Assembly (NCBI GenBank): GCA_016185255.1
Contig: JACPNY010000065.1
Coordinates: 1-40,646 of the forward strand
Direction of reading: 5' to 3'
DNA: 40,646 bases
Source of the DNA: Pseudomonadota bacterium
GTDB lineage: Bacteria > Pseudomonadota > Alphaproteobacteria > UBA9655
Shown in pieces: positions 19,430 to 29,160 of the stretch. A program made the position numbers and the translations under genes. Within the stretch, counting starts at the first letter, position 1. The number at the start of each line of letters is the position of its first letter. The notes under the pieces are model-generated. The model did not search any database, was not told the DNA's origin, and worked only from the letters and a program-made list of their open reading frames with translations.

Positions 19430-20635
19430 ATGAATGATGTTTTTTTTAAAGGGGTACGTAGCCTCAAACAAAGAAGTGTTCAAACTCTTCTTATCTTGGC
19501 GATCTATGTTCTGATTGCCAATTATTTGCCTCTTGTAGTGCATCAGCTATTGTACACAGCAAGTTTGCTCATCAAAGACATTCTTATTTGGATGATGCCT
19601 CTTACAGTGGGATTTTTTATTGCAAACGCGGTAATGTCATTCGAGAAGCGCGCTCCTCTTTTTATCTTTCTTCTTGTTTTGTTTGAAGCCTTCTCAAATT
19701 TAAGCAGTGTTTGGTATGCTTTTGCCACGGCAAATTTTGCCGCAGAACTCGTGCCCTCCTGTGATACTTTAGCCTTAGAAAGCAATTTTAACTCATTGTG
19801 GCGTTTACAATTAACGAGCCCCGCCTGGTGGTCAGCATCAAAAGGATCGATTGTGGGCCTTCTCTTGGGGTGCGTGACGGCTTTTAGCAAAGAAACGTTT
19901 CTTAAGCGCGGTATAAAGCAGGGAAAAGAGGTGATGGAATGGATTCTCACCAAAGTTTTTGCGCGTCTTATTCCTTTATTTGTTTTAGGGTTTGCAGCTC
20001 ACATGTATCAAACAAAATTGCTTGATCATGTTGTGGCTCATTATGCCGTACTCGTCTTGTGGCTCACCGCATTTTTGTTCCTATATCTCATCTTCTTATT
20101 TGCTTTAGGAGCGGGGGCTTCTTTTCGTTCTCTTTTCTTGAGCATCAAAAACTTATTGCCTGCCGGAGGCGTGGCGTTATTGTCTGGCTGTAGTTTATCA
20201 ACAATGCCTTGGACGATTGAGGGAGCAGCTAAAAATCTTCAAAACCCTGGTCTTGCAAAGGCAATTATCCCAGCTACAACAAATATTCAGCAAATTGGAG
20301 ATTGTATCACACAAACCTTTTTATGCTTTCTGATTTACAGACACTTTTATGGTCACAACCCAGATGTGATGACGTGGCTTAATTTTAGCATCATTTTCGT
20401 ACTCGCACGTTTTGCAACGGCTGCTGTTTTAGGGGGAGCCATTTTTGTTATGCTTCCTGTTTACGAAACCTATCTTTCCTTTAATGCGGAAATGATCGCC
20501 ATTATTTTAACCCTTAATGTCATCCTTGATCCCTTAATTACCAGCTGCAATGTCATGGCCAATGGAGCTCTTTGTCGTGTGTTTGAGCGAGTGTGGAGCT
20601 CTGCTCAGACTGTATTTGCTTTTTCTCGTTCTTAA
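19430..20635 (+). CDS. SDF (dicarboxylate/amino acid:cation symporter) family-like transporter
   Basis: Polytopic; SGCSLSTMPWTIEGAAKN, PATTNIQQIGDCITQTFLCF, LNVILDPLITSCNVMANGA resemble HP1/HP2 and NDPL regions. Confidence 0.75.
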   Translation: MNDVFFKGVRSLKQRSVQTLLILAIYVLIANYLPLVVHQLLYTASLLIKDILIWMMPLTVGFFIANAVMSFEKRAPLFIFLLVLFEAFSNLSSVWYAFATANFAAELVPSCDTLALESNFNSLWRLQLTSPAWWSASKGSIVGLLLGCVTAFSKETFLKRGIKQGKEVMEWILTKVFARLIPLFVLGFAAHMYQTKLLDHVVAHYAVLVLWLTAFLFLYLIFLFALGAGASFRSLFLSIKNLLPAGGVALLSGCSLSTMPWTIEGAAKNLQNPGLAKAIIPATTNIQQIGDCITQTFLCFLIYRHFYGHNPDVMTWLNFSIIFVLARFATAAVLGGAIFVMLPVYETYLSFNAEMIAIILTLNVILDPLITSCNVMANGALCRVFERVWSSAQTVFAFSRS

Positions 20636-20671
20636 ATCAGTGTAAAGGGACTAAAAAGTACAAAACTCGTG

Positions 20672-21778
20672 TTAAATCAACATGGGTCGAGGATCCTCCT
20701 TTAACGAACCGGAAGCTTCTCGCATAACCTCCAAAAATTTCATATTCTGCTTCTCATTTCCTAAGGAAACTCTTATTGAGTTGGGAATACTTGAGGAACA
20801 ATCTAATACAAGAATTTTATGCTTTTTTAAAAGTCCCATAACTTTTCGGAAATCTTTAAGAACCAGCATAATAAAATTAGTATGGCTTTTAAAAATTTTT
20901 ATGACCTCTTTCAGAGTCAAGAGAGTCGCTATTAACTCATCTCTATTTTTTTCAATTCTTTTCCATGAAAGAAAGGTTTCCTCTGTATCAAACAACCGCT
21001 CCCGCACTTTTGCTTGAGAAAAACTAGAAAAACCAAAGGGAAGCTGAACGTGCCGCAAGGCATGAATAACAGATTTGTCAGAAATAATCACACCACAGCG
21101 AACCCCTGCAAGCCCCCAGGCTTTTGAAAAAGTGCGAAGAACGATAAGATTACTATATTTGTTTAAGTTAAAAATTGAGGAAGAAATGTCGGAGAACTCT
21201 ATGTACGCTTCATCAACAACAACGAACCCGTCCAGAGATTCACATAATGTTTCGATAAGTTTAGGATCAAGCTTCGTTCCCGTTGGATTATTTGGATTAC
21301 ACAAAAATACCATTTTTGGGTTTATTTTAACAATGTCTTCAATAGAAAGGGTATTAAGATCCTCTCCTAAGAGGGGAATTTTTTTAACTTTTAAGGTGTG
21401 AATAAGAGCCCAATGTTCATAAGCAGGAAAAGTGGGATGACCTATACAAATAACATCTGTATTAGGCTCAGCAAAGGTCCTCAATAATAAATCAAGACCC
21501 TCCATTGATCCCACCGTAAAGAGGAGATTGTCAGGAGACAGGCCTGAAGAATTGTCTTTTTTAAAAGAGGCGGGAGGATTTATGGACAAAATACGATCGA
21601 GGTAAATTTCTTTTAACTGGGTATGTTGTACGTCCGGATACTCAGCAAAATGTCCCAGATGAGGATTCGTATTACTACTTAAATCTATGTCCCACTTATC
21701 AGGAGAAAAATATTTTTTTATAGGAGACGGAAGGGATAAACTCGATAGAATTGGTCTTGTTTTTTTATGAATAAGCAT
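20672..21778 (-). CDS. HisC-like (histidinol-phosphate/threonine-phosphate family) class I/II aminotransferase
   Basis: SSNTNPHLG, FLCNPNNPTGT, VVVDEAYIEF, VLRTFSKAWGLAGVRCG PLP-lysine motif. Confidence 0.85.
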   Translation of the reverse strand: MLIHKKTRPILSSLSLPSPIKKYFSPDKWDIDLSSNTNPHLGHFAEYPDVQHTQLKEIYLDRILSINPPASFKKDNSSGLSPDNLLFTVGSMEGLDLLLRTFAEPNTDVICIGHPTFPAYEHWALIHTLKVKKIPLLGEDLNTLSIEDIVKINPKMVFLCNPNNPTGTKLDPKLIETLCESLDGFVVVDEAYIEFSDISSSIFNLNKYSNLIVLRTFSKAWGLAGVRCGVIISDKSVIHALRHVQLPFGFSSFSQAKVRERLFDTEETFLSWKRIEKNRDELIATLLTLKEVIKIFKSHTNFIMLVLKDFRKVMGLLKKHKILVLDCSSSIPNSIRVSLGNEKQNMKFLEVMREASGSLKEDPRPMLI

Positions 21779-22016
21779 TCTTCCTCCTCCAAAGGTAAGT
21801 GATAGCGGTTCAGTCTTTTATTTTTACCACCACCACACTACGGAAACGAAATAAACACTCATTTTTTTATCATAATCGCTTTATCATAAAAATTCATTTT
21901 CCGAAATTCAAGAGAAATTTTTTATCTGTGATTTTTCTGAACGTCATTGGAGATCAGAATTTTCTATGACGAGAAAGTCGCGAAGATAAGAAAAGGGACC
22001 ACTCATGAAAAAAATC

Positions 22017-22046
22017 CTAGACCCCCGACTAAGCCCGGGGGACTAG
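22017..22046. terminator. rho-independent terminator-like hairpin
   Basis: ctagacccccg-actaagcc-cgggggactag (one A/A mismatch) followed by aattttttt-type run; A-run on the other side makes it potentially bidirectional. Confidence 0.75.
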
Positions 22047-22188
22047 AATTTTTTAGACTTATTCATTAAGTCTGGTTCTTTTACAAGGATGCAAAGAAAG
22101 TCGTTTCGGATTACTTGTTCTGAGCACGCTTTTCGCTTACACAAGAGTCATGATTTTAAAGCCAGTAAATGAAGAAATGAAGAGAAAT

Positions 22189-23013
22189 TTATTTTGAAAT
22201 CTCTTTTATTTTAACAGTGCCAGACATGCCCGGCAATAATTTACAGCCTGGATTGGAAAGAATCGCTTCAACTTGCACGTTTTGGGTGGCGGGGTTGAAT
22301 TTTGAATTAATAGCCGTAATTTTTCCTTCAAAAACTAAATTTGGATAAGCATTCGTGGTAAAATAAACGACTTGATTGGCTGCTATGTGGGGAAAGACCT
22401 GTTGAGGAAGATAAAAGTCCATATACATAGGATCAAGCGATTGAAGAGTAACGATTTTATCCCCCTCATCTAAATATTGACCCAGGTTAACAGCAGAAAT
22501 CCCCAATCGCCCCTCAAAAGGCGCTCGAATAATTTTCTTCGCAAGAATGGCTTCTTGTTCCACCACATCTGCTTTCTTGCTTGTAAGATCGGAGAGATCT
22601 GCATCAAGATCGGCGCGACTCACCCCCTGGATAGAAAATTGATCCTTGTCACGAGCATAGGTAATCTGAGCTAACTCAGCAATGGCTTGGAGAGACTTTA
22701 GCTTCGCAATTTCAGGATCCGCATTCAGTGTAACAATCACGTCATTCTTCTTAACATAACTTCCAGAAACGAACTCTATTGTCTTGATAAGACCCGCACT
22801 TTCTGTCGTTAAATCAACGCCATTGATGGCGCGCAAAATTCCAGTAATTGTCCCCGTCTGAGAAGATGCAGGCTGAGATGTATCTTCTGATGAGGTTGCG
22901 TCCACCGATGAGGTCGTGTCCTTTTTTTCCTTGGAAGCAAGGACACGATATCCAAAAACTCCTCCTACAAAGAGCCCCATAAAAATAAAAACAATCACAA
23001 ATCGCCTAGACAT
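22189..23013 (-). CDS. RND-type efflux periplasmic adaptor (membrane fusion protein), apparently short at the C-terminus
   Basis: LTTESAGLIKTIEFVSGSYVKKNDVIVTL lipoyl-type motif, IIRAPFEGRLGISAVNLGQYLDEGDKIVTL, LLPGMSGTVKI then stop. Confidence 0.88.
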   Translation of the reverse strand: MSRRFVIVFIFMGLFVGGVFGYRVLASKEKKDTTSSVDATSSEDTSQPASSQTGTITGILRAINGVDLTTESAGLIKTIEFVSGSYVKKNDVIVTLNADPEIAKLKSLQAIAELAQITYARDKDQFSIQGVSRADLDADLSDLTSKKADVVEQEAILAKKIIRAPFEGRLGISAVNLGQYLDEGDKIVTLQSLDPMYMDFYLPQQVFPHIAANQVVYFTTNAYPNLVFEGKITAINSKFNPATQNVQVEAILSNPGCKLLPGMSGTVKIKEISK

Positions 23014-23018
23014 TTATT

Positions 23019-24503
23019 CTACTTTATCTCCTTTTCACAAGGTGAGGGGCGATTCCACCATCCTCCTCCTAAGGCCTGAAAAAGGGCCGCCGTATCCGCA
23101 TAACGACTCGCTTGAGCTTGAATGCGATTAATGCGCGCATTTAGATATTCCCGCTCAGCATCCAGCATATTGAGATACCCCACAGCCCCTACTTGATATT
23201 GGGTTTGTGTCAATTTAAACGTTTTCCACGCGGCATCTTCAGCTTCCGTTTCATGCAGCAGATCTTCCGCATCAATTTCAAGGGCGCGTAAAGTATCCGC
23301 CACATTTTGAAAAGCTTGCAGAACCGTTTGTCGATACTGGGCAAAAGCTTGTTCAAAGGCGGCAATGGCCGCTCTACGTTTTGCTCTAAGGGCTCCTCCT
23401 TGAATAATGGGTTGAACAAGGTTTCCCAAAATATTCCAAATCGCATTATCTCTATTAAAGAATCCAGGGAGGACGTTTGCAGACCACCCATACGCTCCCG
23501 AAAGCGTAATTTGAGGAAAAAGATTAGCTGTCGCAACACCAATTTGAGCACTTGCCGCATGAAGCGTCTCTTCCGCTGCTCGCACATCCGGACGTTGTCG
23601 AACAAGCGCTGAGGGCAAGCTTACGGGAAGATCTCGCGGTAAGGTTAAATCCTCCAGGTTAAACACAGGGAGACAACTTTCACTGGGCGCTTCTCCAATC
23701 AACACAGACAGCGCATGACGTGTCTCGGCAAGAGATTTTTGCAACGGCGACAGCGAGGCGCGCGTTTTAGAAAGTTGAGCCTGTTGCGCCAAGACATCTA
23801 AACGAGAGATAGCGCCCAACCGAAATTTTTTTTCAGTAATTTGCAATGTTTGTTCTTGTAAAACAATTAACTCTTGTGTTGCCTGGAGCTGGGCGCGCAG
23901 AGAGGCTTCTGTAATAGCCGATGTCACAATATTGGACGTTAACGTCAAAAATGTGGCTTCTGTTATAAATTTCTGATAGTCAGCTTGAGCATGTGAAGCC
24001 TCAATTTGACGACGAATAGCCCCGAAAACATCCAAGGTATACGAAACATTCACCGACGCATTGTAAAGGTTGAATGTGCTCACATCAATAGCATTCTGAG
24101 GTCCAAACTGGGTTCCACTAAAGGCTTGCCGTTGATAGGAAGGTTGCACAGACACAAAAGGAAACAGAGACGCGGTCGACACACGCAAATTTTCATCGGC
24201 TTGACGCCACGCAGCCTGGGCAGCCTGCAAATTAGGGCTATTTTTCAGAGCTCTTTCTATGAGCTTGTTTAAAGCACAAGAATGAAATAAGCGCCACCAG
24301 TCAGCAGGAATATCTTTTCCTGAAATAAAGCATTGGGCTTGCCCTCCAGCCCCTTTTGTTTTTACTGTTTTGCAGGGAAGTTGCTTTTCCGTATAGGAAG
24401 ATGTTGTGGGAGGGGCGGGCGATTCAAAGTCTGGCCCTAAAGCACACCCTGCCAAGCATAAAGCCCCGCCCACCATTAAACCAAATTGTTTCATGTGAAA
24501 CAT
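23019..24503 (-). CDS. NodT-family RND efflux outer membrane lipoprotein
   Basis: Lipobox LAGCALGPDF; WWRLFHSCALNKLIERALKNSPNLQAAQAAW; RPDVRAAEETLHAASAQIGVATANLFPQITLSGAYG. Confidence 0.95.
   Translation of the reverse strand: MFHMKQFGLMVGGALCLAGCALGPDFESPAPPTTSSYTEKQLPCKTVKTKGAGGQAQCFISGKDIPADWWRLFHSCALNKLIERALKNSPNLQAAQAAWRQADENLRVSTASLFPFVSVQPSYQRQAFSGTQFGPQNAIDVSTFNLYNASVNVSYTLDVFGAIRRQIEASHAQADYQKFITEATFLTLTSNIVTSAITEASLRAQLQATQELIVLQEQTLQITEKKFRLGAISRLDVLAQQAQLSKTRASLSPLQKSLAETRHALSVLIGEAPSESCLPVFNLEDLTLPRDLPVSLPSALVRQRPDVRAAEETLHAASAQIGVATANLFPQITLSGAYGWSANVLPGFFNRDNAIWNILGNLVQPIIQGGALRAKRRAAIAAFEQAFAQYRQTVLQAFQNVADTLRALEIDAEDLLHETEAEDAAWKTFKLTQTQYQVGAVGYLNMLDAEREYLNARINRIQAQASRYADTAALFQALGGGWWNRPSPCEKEIK
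24487..24502. promoter_or_regulatory. parS-like ParB-binding palindrome
   Basis: tgtttcatgtgaaaca, 15/16 identical to the parS consensus TGTTTCACGTGAAACA; overlaps the start codon of the NodT-like gene. Confidence 0.5.
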
Positions 24504-24737
24504 TTTCCGATCCCATTAATATCCTGTAGGATCATAGTCTATTTTCCCTTTCGGAGATATATCTTTTTCATCGCCAACGTTGACAATGGAATCATTGAAT
24601 GGGGATTTTCTGAATCCACTAACGTCAAGACGATCGATGACTTCTTTAACAGATTTGTCTACTTCTGCAGTAGATTCTTAAGAGGAAAATTTTTTTCTCT
24701 CCTTAGTTCCTCTTTTATTCCCTTTCAAAGCTATTTC

Positions 24738-24862
24738 CTTGAACAACAACAAAAATATTATATAAAATTTTAATTAATATTTAAACGATAGTTGTTGATT
24801 ATTTTTAAAACAAAAGATATAGTTCGGCCTCTTGTAATAAAAGGAGTTTATGATGGTAAAAA
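24738..24862 (+). repeat. leader duplication, copy 1
   Basis: ttgaacaacaacaaaaatatta...atttaaacgatagttgttgatta...aaaaggagtttatgatggtaaaaa resembles 25031..25158; following ORF stops after 10 codons. Confidence 0.65.
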
Positions 24863-24929
24863 AACGCTCAACGTTATCATGACTATTTCATAAAAGTCGA
24901 TACGAAAAAATAGAATCCCTCTTACGCTC

Positions 24930-24967
24930 TGTATGAGTCATCTCCTTTTTGGAAGATGACTCATACA
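24930..24967. other. strong hairpin, perfect 14-bp arms
   Basis: tgtatgagtcatct...agatgactcataca; no clear T-tract on either side. Confidence 0.75.
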
Positions 24968-25030
24968 AAAGGCACGCATAGTTTCTTCCATAAATTTTTT
25001 ACTCCTTTTTCTTCTCTTCCAGGCCACACC

Positions 25031-25158
25031 ATTGAATAACAAAAATCATATTACTTAAAAATTTAACTAATGTTTAAACGATATTTCTTGATTAACTTGT
25101 TAATTGAAATTATGGTGCTGTCTATTGATAACAAAAGGAGTTTATGATGGTAAAAAGT
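25031..25158 (+). repeat. leader duplication, copy 2
   Basis: ttgaataacaaaaatcatatta...gtttaaacgatatttcttgatta...aaaaggagtttatgatggtaaaaa. Confidence 0.65.
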
Positions 25159-25412
25159 AGTGTTTTGTTAATGAGTGTTTTTGCATTGGGTCTAACTTTA
25201 GGATCAGGAGTAGAAGCAGGAAAGAACGATCAGGAAGGCCCAATGGACAAGTTTGTCATAAGGACACTTGCCTTTTCTCGTTCGCAAGAGAACAAGAACA
25301 AGCGGCAGCGCAGCGTACATATGTTGCTGCAAGCAGTGACAATAGTGAGGATGACGAAGAGTTAACCCCTTTCCAAAGGGCTTATCTTTTAAAAACCGAC
25401 AGCGCTAGCTAA
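25144..25412 (+). pseudogene. small exported protein gene, possibly frameshifted
   Basis: MMVKSSVLLMSVFALGLTLGSGVEAGKN...; the +1/-1 frame after ~25290 reads EQEQAAAQRTYVAASSDNSEDDEELTPFQRAYLLKTDSAS*. Confidence 0.4.
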
Positions 25413-25430
25413 ATAACACCCCCTTCTCTC

Positions 25431-25452
25431 ACCCCCATCTTGTGATGGGGGT
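25431..25452 (+). terminator. rho-independent terminator-like hairpin
   Basis: acccccatc-ttgt-gatgggggt, perfect 9-bp stem, weak T-tract. Confidence 0.7.
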
Positions 25453-25517
25453 TTGCTTTGTATTGCTATCTCCTGACACGATCTTTATATTAAACTTCGT
25501 TAAGGAAGAAATATCCA

Positions 25518-25904
25518 ATGAAAACAGCACCTAAAATTTACGTCAGGGTTGAGCCGCTTTTCCTAGAAGATCAGTCCTTGCCTTTGGAAAACCATTATGT
25601 GTGGGCCTTTCAGGTGTGGATTGAAAACCGGGGGATTGAGACGGTGCAGCTCTTAAGCCGTACGTGGCGCGTCACAGACGGCAAAGGCCGCACACAAGAA
25701 GTCAAAGGCCAAGGTGTTGTTGGGGAAAAGCCTTGGATCATGCCTGGGGCAACCTATCATTATACAAGCGGGACACCGCTTCACACTCCGTCCGGCGTAA
25801 TGGAGGGAACCTATCATATGAAAACGCAAGCAGGAGAATCCTTCGATGTCTCTATTCCTGCCTTTTCCCTCGACAGCCCCTATGAGACAGCTCTCGTGCA
25901 CTAG
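25518..25904 (+). CDS. apaG: ApaG domain protein
   Basis: IYVRVEPLFLEDQSLPLENHYVWAFQVWIENRGIETVQLLSRTWRVTDGKG...GVVGEKPWIMPGATYHYTSGTPLHTPSGVMEGTYHM. Confidence 0.95.
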   Translation: MKTAPKIYVRVEPLFLEDQSLPLENHYVWAFQVWIENRGIETVQLLSRTWRVTDGKGRTQEVKGQGVVGEKPWIMPGATYHYTSGTPLHTPSGVMEGTYHMKTQAGESFDVSIPAFSLDSPYETALVH

Positions 25905-25993
25905 GGTTGCGATCGTTTTCCAAAATAAATATATAACCTAAACTTCTTTTTTACCCTTTTCCCTTATAGTACGAAAAAATAGGGAGAATACTA

Positions 25994-27508
25994 ATGAAAA
26001 AAGAAGATATTTTCAAAGCTCTCGGTCTTAATTCTAAGGATTTGAGTCAAGGGACACGTATCGTTCGTTCTCCCATTGATGGAAGTGAGCTGGGACGCGT
26101 TCGTGACCATTCTCCTACTGATATTCCCTTTATGATTCATAAGGCTACCCAAAGTTTTAAAGACTGGTGCCTTGTGCCAGCCCCTAAGCGAGGGGAATTA
26201 ATACGCCTCTACGGAGAAGAACTGCGCGCTCATAAGGAAGCTCTTGCTACCCTAATTACCCTTGAAAATGGAAAAATTTTGGAAGAAAGTCGTGGCGAAG
26301 TTCAAGAAATGATTGATATGTGTGATTTTGCGGTAGGACTTTCTCGTCAACTCTATGGACTTACGATCGCTTCAGAGCGCCCTTCTCACCGTATGATGGA
26401 AACCTGGCATCCCTTGGGTCCTGTTGGTGTCATTTCTCCTTTTAACTTTCCTGTAGCTGTGTGGTGTTGGAATTTTGCGCTGGCTCTTGTCTGTGGAAAT
26501 CCAGTTTTGTGGAAGCCTTCAGAAAAGACTCCCCTTACGGCCCTTGCTGCCGCCTCCCTTTTTGAGCGAGCTGCAGCCCGCGTCTCCTATGCTCCTCCTT
26601 CTCTTTTACAGCTTGTTATGGGGGGACGTGATCTCGGGAAAATTCTCGTAGACAGCCCATACCTTCCTCTCATTTCTGCCACAGGAAGTACGACGATGGG
26701 GAAAGCCGTGGCTACCAGCGTTGCGGCACGTCTTGGACGGTCCCTTTTAGAATTAAGTGGGAATAATGGCATGATTTTGACACCCTCAGCGAACCTAGAC
26801 CTTGCCATCCGCGCCATTGTCTTTTCAGCTCTTGGCACAACAGGGCAGCGATGTACAACCTTAAGACGTCTTATTGTTCACGCGTCTCTTTATGATCAAA
26901 TTGTTGAGCGTCTAAAGAAAGTTTACACTCACGTCATCTCAGGGAACCCCCTTGATCCAAAAACTCATATGGGCCCTCTCTTGGAGCGAGAAAGTTTTGA
27001 CGATATGCAAGAGGCTCTTCATCATGCACAAGAAGAAGGAGGAAAAGTTTTTGGAGGAGAGCGACTTCTTCAAGAAGTCTATCCCCAAGCCTATTATGTT
27101 CGCCCTGCCCTTGTGGAAATATCCGTACAAACGGACATTGTCCATCAGGAAACCTTTGCTCCTCTTCTGTATGTGATTCCCTACCAAAGGTTTGAAGAGG
27201 CCATTCAGCTCCACAATGATGTCTCCCAGGGATTATCGTCCTGTGTTTTTACCAATGATGTACGAGAAGCAGAAATTTTTCTCTCAAACTGCGGCAGTGA
27301 CTGCGGCATTGCGAATGTAAATATTGGCCCCAGTGGGGCTGAAATTGGGGGCGCTTTTGGGGGAGAAAAAGAGACGGGAGGCGGTCGCGAAGCGGGAAGT
27401 GACGCTTGGAAAAACTACATGCGACGCGCCACAAATACAGTTAACTACTCGGATACTCTCCCTCTAGCCCAAGGCATACGCTTTGAGGTAGAGGAGAGTA
27501 ACCGATAG
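25994..27508 (+). CDS. aldehyde dehydrogenase, ALDH7/antiquitin-like (aminoadipate-semialdehyde/piperideine-6-carboxylate dehydrogenase type)
   Basis: WHPLGPVGVISPFNFPVAVWCWNFALALVCGNPVLWKPSEKTPLTA; LLELSGNNGMILTPSANLDLAIRAIVFSALGTTGQRCTTLRRL. Confidence 0.88.
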   Translation: MKKEDIFKALGLNSKDLSQGTRIVRSPIDGSELGRVRDHSPTDIPFMIHKATQSFKDWCLVPAPKRGELIRLYGEELRAHKEALATLITLENGKILEESRGEVQEMIDMCDFAVGLSRQLYGLTIASERPSHRMMETWHPLGPVGVISPFNFPVAVWCWNFALALVCGNPVLWKPSEKTPLTALAAASLFERAAARVSYAPPSLLQLVMGGRDLGKILVDSPYLPLISATGSTTMGKAVATSVAARLGRSLLELSGNNGMILTPSANLDLAIRAIVFSALGTTGQRCTTLRRLIVHASLYDQIVERLKKVYTHVISGNPLDPKTHMGPLLERESFDDMQEALHHAQEEGGKVFGGERLLQEVYPQAYYVRPALVEISVQTDIVHQETFAPLLYVIPYQRFEEAIQLHNDVSQGLSSCVFTNDVREAEIFLSNCGSDCGIANVNIGPSGAEIGGAFGGEKETGGGREAGSDAWKNYMRRATNTVNYSDTLPLAQGIRFEVEESNR

Positions 27509-27531
27509 AAAAAGCCCCACAGACCTGAGAC

Positions 27532-27783
27532 TTAATGTACCCAGTGCTGAGGATTTGTAGAATAAAATGGGTGATTTAGATCCCAACCTGGATGATTTTC
27601 CATAAATATAGGACCTGGCCCTGGATGCACATAGCCAAAGCGTCCCCTCCACCAAGTTTTTGTCACCTGACTTTGTTGATCAACCGTTGTGGTTTGCGGA
27701 ACAACCATGGCACTTGCAGATTGCATACTTACAAAAGTCATTGCAATGACAAGAACTATTCGCGTTAGTAAAATTTTATTCAT
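27532..27783 (-). CDS. small hypothetical exported protein
   Basis: Signal peptide MNKILLTRIVLVIAMTFVSMQSASA from the internal ATG; short W/P/H-rich mature part. Confidence 0.5.
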   Translation of the reverse strand: MNKILLTRIVLVIAMTFVSMQSASAMVVPQTTTVDQQSQVTKTWWRGRFGYVHPGPGPIFMENHPGWDLNHPFYSTNPQHWVH

Positions 27784-27958
27784 ATGTTTCTCCATTTGTT
27801 TGATGTGTTTTTTTATTTATATTTTAACAAAAAATAAATAATAAATAATTAAAATTAAAAATGAAGATCGATTTTTAAACGCTGAGATTTCCTCTTTAGA
27901 TAATAAGTTTCCATTTTTTACGTTATGATTAAAATGGTAGAGGTGAAGGAGAGCAGAA

Positions 27959-29134
27959 ATGATAAAAATACCCTTCTCTTGGGACGATCCCTTCATGCTC
28001 GAGGATCAGCTGAGTCCGGAAGAAAAACTTATCCGCGATAAGGCGTATCAATATGCTCAAGAAAAACTTATGCCACGCGTTCTTATAGCCAATCGCCAGG
28101 AGACCTTTGATCGAGAAATTTTTAAGGAGTTGGGAGATCTTGGCTTTTTAGGAATGACCCTTGAAGGTAAGGCCTCTTTTGTGGCGTTGGGCCTCGTTGC
28201 ACGAGAAATTGAGCGGGTGGACTCAGGTTATCGGTCTCTTCTCAGCGTCCAATCTTCTCTTGTGATGAATGCTATCTCCTTGTATGGCAGCGAGGCTCAA
28301 AAGACATTCTATCTTCCGGCTCTAGCAAAAGGAGACCTTCTTGGGTGCTTTGGGTTGACCGAACCTACCCATGGCTCAGATCCAGGGTCCATGGAAACAA
28401 ACGCAAAAGCTACGAAAGGCGGCTGGATTCTTAATGGAGAAAAGGCCTGGATTACACCCAGCTCGCACGCGGACCTTTTTGTTGTCTGGGCAAAAGAAGA
28501 CGGGATAGTGAAGGGATTCCTCCTAGAAAGAGGAATGACAGGGATTGAAACCCCACGCATTGAAGGAAAATTTAGCCTCAGGACCGTCTCAACAGGGCGC
28601 ATCATATTGACGAATGTTTTTGTCCCGCACGAAAACCTTCTCCCCAAAGCAAGTGGACTTCAGGACGTGTTTCAGTGCCTTAATTATGGACGTTATGGAA
28701 TTAGCTGGGGTGTTTTAGGAGCGGCTGAATTTTGTTGGCACCAAGCCCGATCTTACGGACTTGAGCGCACGCAGTTTGGAAGGCCTCTCGCCGCTACTCA
28801 ACTCTTTCAAGCCAAGCTTGCCACCATGCAAACGGATATTGCCCTTGGGTTACAGGGAGCGTTACGAGCAGGACGCCTCATGGATGAAGGACGGTGCCCT
28901 GCTGAGCTTATCTCTCTTGTCAAACGAAACAATGCGCGTAAGGCTCTTGAAATTGCCCGACTTGCCCGAGATATGCTAGGAGCCAATGGGATTTTAGATG
29001 AATATCACGTCATCCGCCACATGATGAACCTTGAGACCGTGAATACCTATGAAGGCACCTATGACATTCATACACTTATTCTAGGGCGCTCTCAAACGGG
29101 GATATCAGCTTTTGAGTCTCCGCCTATAAAGTAA
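27959..29134 (+). CDS. gcdH: acyl-CoA dehydrogenase, glutaryl-CoA dehydrogenase-like
   Basis: [102 protein letters not shown]. Confidence 0.88.
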   Translation: MIKIPFSWDDPFMLEDQLSPEEKLIRDKAYQYAQEKLMPRVLIANRQETFDREIFKELGDLGFLGMTLEGKASFVALGLVAREIERVDSGYRSLLSVQSSLVMNAISLYGSEAQKTFYLPALAKGDLLGCFGLTEPTHGSDPGSMETNAKATKGGWILNGEKAWITPSSHADLFVVWAKEDGIVKGFLLERGMTGIETPRIEGKFSLRTVSTGRIILTNVFVPHENLLPKASGLQDVFQCLNYGRYGISWGVLGAAEFCWHQARSYGLERTQFGRPLAATQLFQAKLATMQTDIALGLQGALRAGRLMDEGRCPAELISLVKRNNARKALEIARLARDMLGANGILDEYHVIRHMMNLETVNTYEGTYDIHTLILGRSQTGISAFESPPIK

Positions 29135-29160
29135 GTCTAATTTTCTGGATTTACAGAGGT

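Noticed and set aside
20672-21778. HisC-like gene as evidence of a histidine biosynthesis cluster
   Set aside because: No other his genes are nearby, and the family also includes related aminotransferases; specificity cannot be assigned from sequence alone.
24486-24773. 95-aa plus ORF starting MFHVKHF
   Set aside because: Start derives from the parS-like palindrome; the rest is low-complexity hydrophobic/Phe-rich sequence with no recognised domain.
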